The notes beneath the pieces were generated by a model. The model made no database searches. It had not been told where the DNA came from and saw only the letters and a list, made by a program, of their open reading frames with translations. A stretch of 8,566 nt of DNA from Deltaproteobacteria bacterium (GTDB lineage: Bacteria; Myxococcota; B64-G9): assembly GCA_030591745.1 (NCBI GenBank), contig JAUVAM010000113.1, positions 1 to 8,566 on the forward strand. The letters run 5' to 3'. Made by a program: the position numbers and the translations under genes. The stretch's first letter is position 1. Each line of letters opens with the position of its first letter. This document shows positions 7,003 to 8,566 of this stretch, in pieces.

Positions 7003-8336
7003 TGCCTTACCTCCAACAAGCGGCTCGCCAAGCCCTCGATCCATTGTGCCACTGTCTGATCCGATGATGCCCGCCAGTCGTATCCCAACCAAAGATCAAG
7101 GGGCCAAACCGGAATGCCATCCCGAGAATCCACACATCTTCCCGTGGTCAGCCCATCAACGGCCACCGCAGAGACATCCTTGTGGGGCCAGCCAAGCTTA
7201 GCCAAGGTGCTTCGAAATCGCTCCAGATACTCCACTTGCTCAAAAGACCCCAGGCAATAAGCGCCGTTGATGAATGCCAAGCTCAAAAAGCAAGGAACAA
7301 GACCGGGACAGATTTTCCCACCAGAAAGAGCGGCGCTTATTGCTTTGGGAGTCAGAGCCACATCCACACCGACCCCATGCAGGCCTTCATCGTCCAAAAC
7401 CAAGGGCTCCACGCGTAGGCGCTTGCCCTTCTGGATCCCTGCCACGAACCAGGCTGGCTTCTGCCCCAATCCATCCTGGAGTTTTCTCCTCACTGACGAA
7501 TCAAACAGCATGCGACTCATTGGATGAGCAGGATCTTCAAATACTCGTAGTAGGTAATCTGTGACCAAGGCGTTGAGATCCATATAGAAAACATCCTGCT
7601 TCGCGGTAATTCTTCGGAGTACTTTCTCGCTGGTAGCCAAGGCCCATGGCCCAAGCGCCTGTCCTTCCTCTACTCGACCCAAAAGATCCTTCAGAGACGA
7701 GCACAAGTCGATCGCCGTATTTCTTGCTTTGGTCGAAATCCTGGAGCCGTATACCAAGCCATCCCGCGAAACGGCTGGCACCAGAGAAATCCGTCGCTCA
7801 GGATCTGATCCTGCTCCGTCCCGAAGCCGGTTCGTCTCACCTTTCCGTTGATCGCGAAAGGAAGTACTGCCTGCTGCCAAGAGCTCCTCAAGAGGCCATC
7901 GGCGGCTGAGGTTGAGGCAACCAGACCAGGCCGGATTTGAGAAAGGAACACCAGAATATGCTGCCACAAAATAGGGCAAGGACGATGGCTGTCCAGTGAT
8001 GGCCATCAAGTGAGCGGCCAAGAACGTAGGGCCTTCCGACAAGCACAGATGGGTTGCAGTCTGCAGCACAGGTGCCCTGACAAAGGAATCCAGGGCTGCC
8101 TGCAAATCAGACGGACACAGCCCCTGTCGTGCCAATTGAACAGCCATCGACTCTATCAGGGCCAGCTCAACATTTGACCCGGATGGCCTTGCCCAGAGTC
8201 GGGAAGAATACTCAGAAACCGAAGTCGACCCCCAGCGCTCCAGGATGGCAGCCAGACGCGATCGCCCAAGATCGCGCAATTTCCCAGGGCTAAGCGACAA
8301 AAGGGATGAGGGCTTTGCGTCGGGCGGGGTAGTCAT
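6999..8336 (-). CDS. Unrecognised 445-residue cytoplasmic protein
   Basis: No family recognised with confidence. There is no signal peptide or clear membrane span. The N-terminal third is helical, then come a segment ATHLCLSEGPTFLAAH near residues 95-110 and PYFVAAYSGVPFSNPAWSG near 121-139, a charged variable stretch at about 160-185, YMDLNALVTDYLLRVFEDP near 251-269 with HPMSRMLFD after it, and a C-terminal part with FINGAYCLGSFEQVEYL near 355-371 and WPLDLWLGYDW near 411-421. The motif-rich, glycine/proline-punctuated loops suggest an enzyme rather than a structural protein. The start is uncertain: ATG at 8336 (with TTG at 8339 directly before it) overlaps the upstream reductase gene by 47 nt, and no clear ribosome site is visible; TTG at 8300 or 8279 are shorter options. 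The stop overlaps the next gene's GTG. Its position between a membrane reductase and a secreted protein suggests a shared pathway. Confidence 0.8.
   Translation of the reverse strand: MTTPPDAKPSSLLSLSPGKLRDLGRSRLAAILERWGSTSVSEYSSRLWARPSGSNVELALIESMAVQLARQGLCPSDLQAALDSFVRAPVLQTATHLCLSEGPTFLAAHLMAITGQPSSLPYFVAAYSGVPFSNPAWSGCLNLSRRWPLEELLAAGSTSFRDQRKGETNRLRDGAGSDPERRISLVPAVSRDGLVYGSRISTKARNTAIDLCSSLKDLLGRVEEGQALGPWALATSEKVLRRITAKQDVFYMDLNALVTDYLLRVFEDPAHPMSRMLFDSSVRRKLQDGLGQKPAWFVAGIQKGKRLRVEPLVLDDEGLHGVGVDVALTPKAISAALSGGKICPGLVPCFLSLAFINGAYCLGSFEQVEYLERFRSTLAKLGWPHKDVSAVAVDGLTTGRCVDSRDGIPVWPLDLWLGYDWRASSDQTVAQWIEGLASRLLEVRQ
7010..7014 (-). promoter_or_regulatory. Ribosome binding site fixing the secreted-protein start
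   Basis: GGAGG on the minus strand sits seven bases before the GTG at 7002 and lies inside the last codons of the preceding gene. It supports the GTG start that places the signal peptide at the N-terminus. Confidence 0.85.
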
Positions 8337-8566
8337 CAAAGGTCTTCTTGTACCATTTGTGAATAGAGAAAGCCCTCGGGGCCAAGTTGGCTACTGTCCA
8401 CACAAAGAAAGCAAGTCCCCCCAAATTCCAGCACATTAGCGCCCAGCCGCCCCATTGAATGATCTCTCCGAAATAATTGGGACTGGAGATGAAACGATAG
8501 AATCCGCCCCTGGGGATCTTGTAGCCCGTTTCTCCTGGCGCGCGAAGGTTGATCAAAATATGATCC
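8290..8566 (-). CDS. Steroid 5-alpha-reductase-family membrane enzyme, C-terminus (partial)
   Basis: The last 91 or so codons of a gene that enters from the right edge; the frame is open through the edge (the residues before INLR read DHIL, as in the family), so the apparent internal TTG is not the start. The sequence closely follows the C-terminal domain of steroid 5-alpha-reductases and related enoyl reductases: INLRxPGETGYKIPRGG, then FISSPNYFGEIIQWGGWAL, a hydrophobic span, NLAPRAFSIHKWY, and the C-terminal FDDYPARRKALIPF. In this family the conserved Asn/Gly/Tyr/Glu and HxWY positions bind NADPH; the enzymes reduce a conjugated C=C bond in steroids, polyprenols or long-chain enoyl-CoA within a membrane. 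The bacterial substrate is unknown. Hydrophobic stretches near WALMCWNLGGLAFFVWTVA fit the last membrane helices. Its 3' end overlaps the following gene by 47 nt. Confidence 0.9.
   Translation of the reverse strand, partial: DHILINLRAPGETGYKIPRGGFYRFISSPNYFGEIIQWGGWALMCWNLGGLAFFVWTVANLAPRAFSIHKWYKKTFDDYPARRKALIPFVA

Noticed and set aside
7002..7092. A 30-codon upstream extension of the secreted protein.
   Set aside because: It would place the signal peptide internally and overlap the previous gene by about 90 nt, while the GTG at 7002 has a strong ribosome site.

Overview
The window is a densely packed stretch of bacterial chromosome. It holds eight genes: six complete, and one cut by each edge. 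The sequence shows a Gram-negative style gene set (a Sec-type signal peptide on one product, housekeeping translation and RNA genes) with moderately high G+C on the left (about 60% in lines hand-counted inside lepA) and lower G+C in hemW and beyond (about 43-53% in most lines counted, with some near 60%). I could not place the phylum. The right-edge steroid-5-alpha-reductase-like gene is of a type known mostly from eukaryotes and scattered bacteria, so a less-studied lineage is plausible. LepA would be the best marker for placing it.

Left block, minus strand (positions 1953 down to 1): a DHH/DHHA1 phosphoesterase, then a TruC-like RluA-family pseudouridine synthase whose ATG overlaps the upstream stop (ATGA), then after a short gap carrying a 15-bp tandem direct repeat, the N-terminus of an FAD/NAD(P)-binding oxidoreductase that leaves the window. 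The first two act on RNA or short nucleotides and look translationally coupled.

Middle block, plus strand (2067 to 5544): a small hot-dog-fold (DUF4442-like) protein, then lepA (EF-4, ribosomal back-translocase GTPase), then hemW (radical-SAM haem chaperone). Both junctions are 4-nt stop/start overlaps (ATGA and TTGA), so this reads as one transcription unit. The 113-nt divergent spacer between the two blocks (1954-2066) contains nested inverted repeats whose outer arms double as symmetric candidate -35 boxes for two divergent promoters.

Right block, minus strand (edge at 8566 down to 5551): the C-terminal part of a steroid-5-alpha-reductase-family membrane enzyme, then an unrecognised 445-residue protein, then an unrecognised 483-residue secreted protein. 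These overlap (about 47 nt, then a GTGA overlap) and form a likely operon. It is convergent with hemW, with only 6 nt between the stop codons. This trio is the least explained part of the window and the best candidate for something undescribed. No tRNA, rRNA, CRISPR array, insertion sequence or phage gene was seen, and no convincing intrinsic terminator. No gene-free stretch exceeds 300 bases; the longest is the 113-nt divergent spacer.
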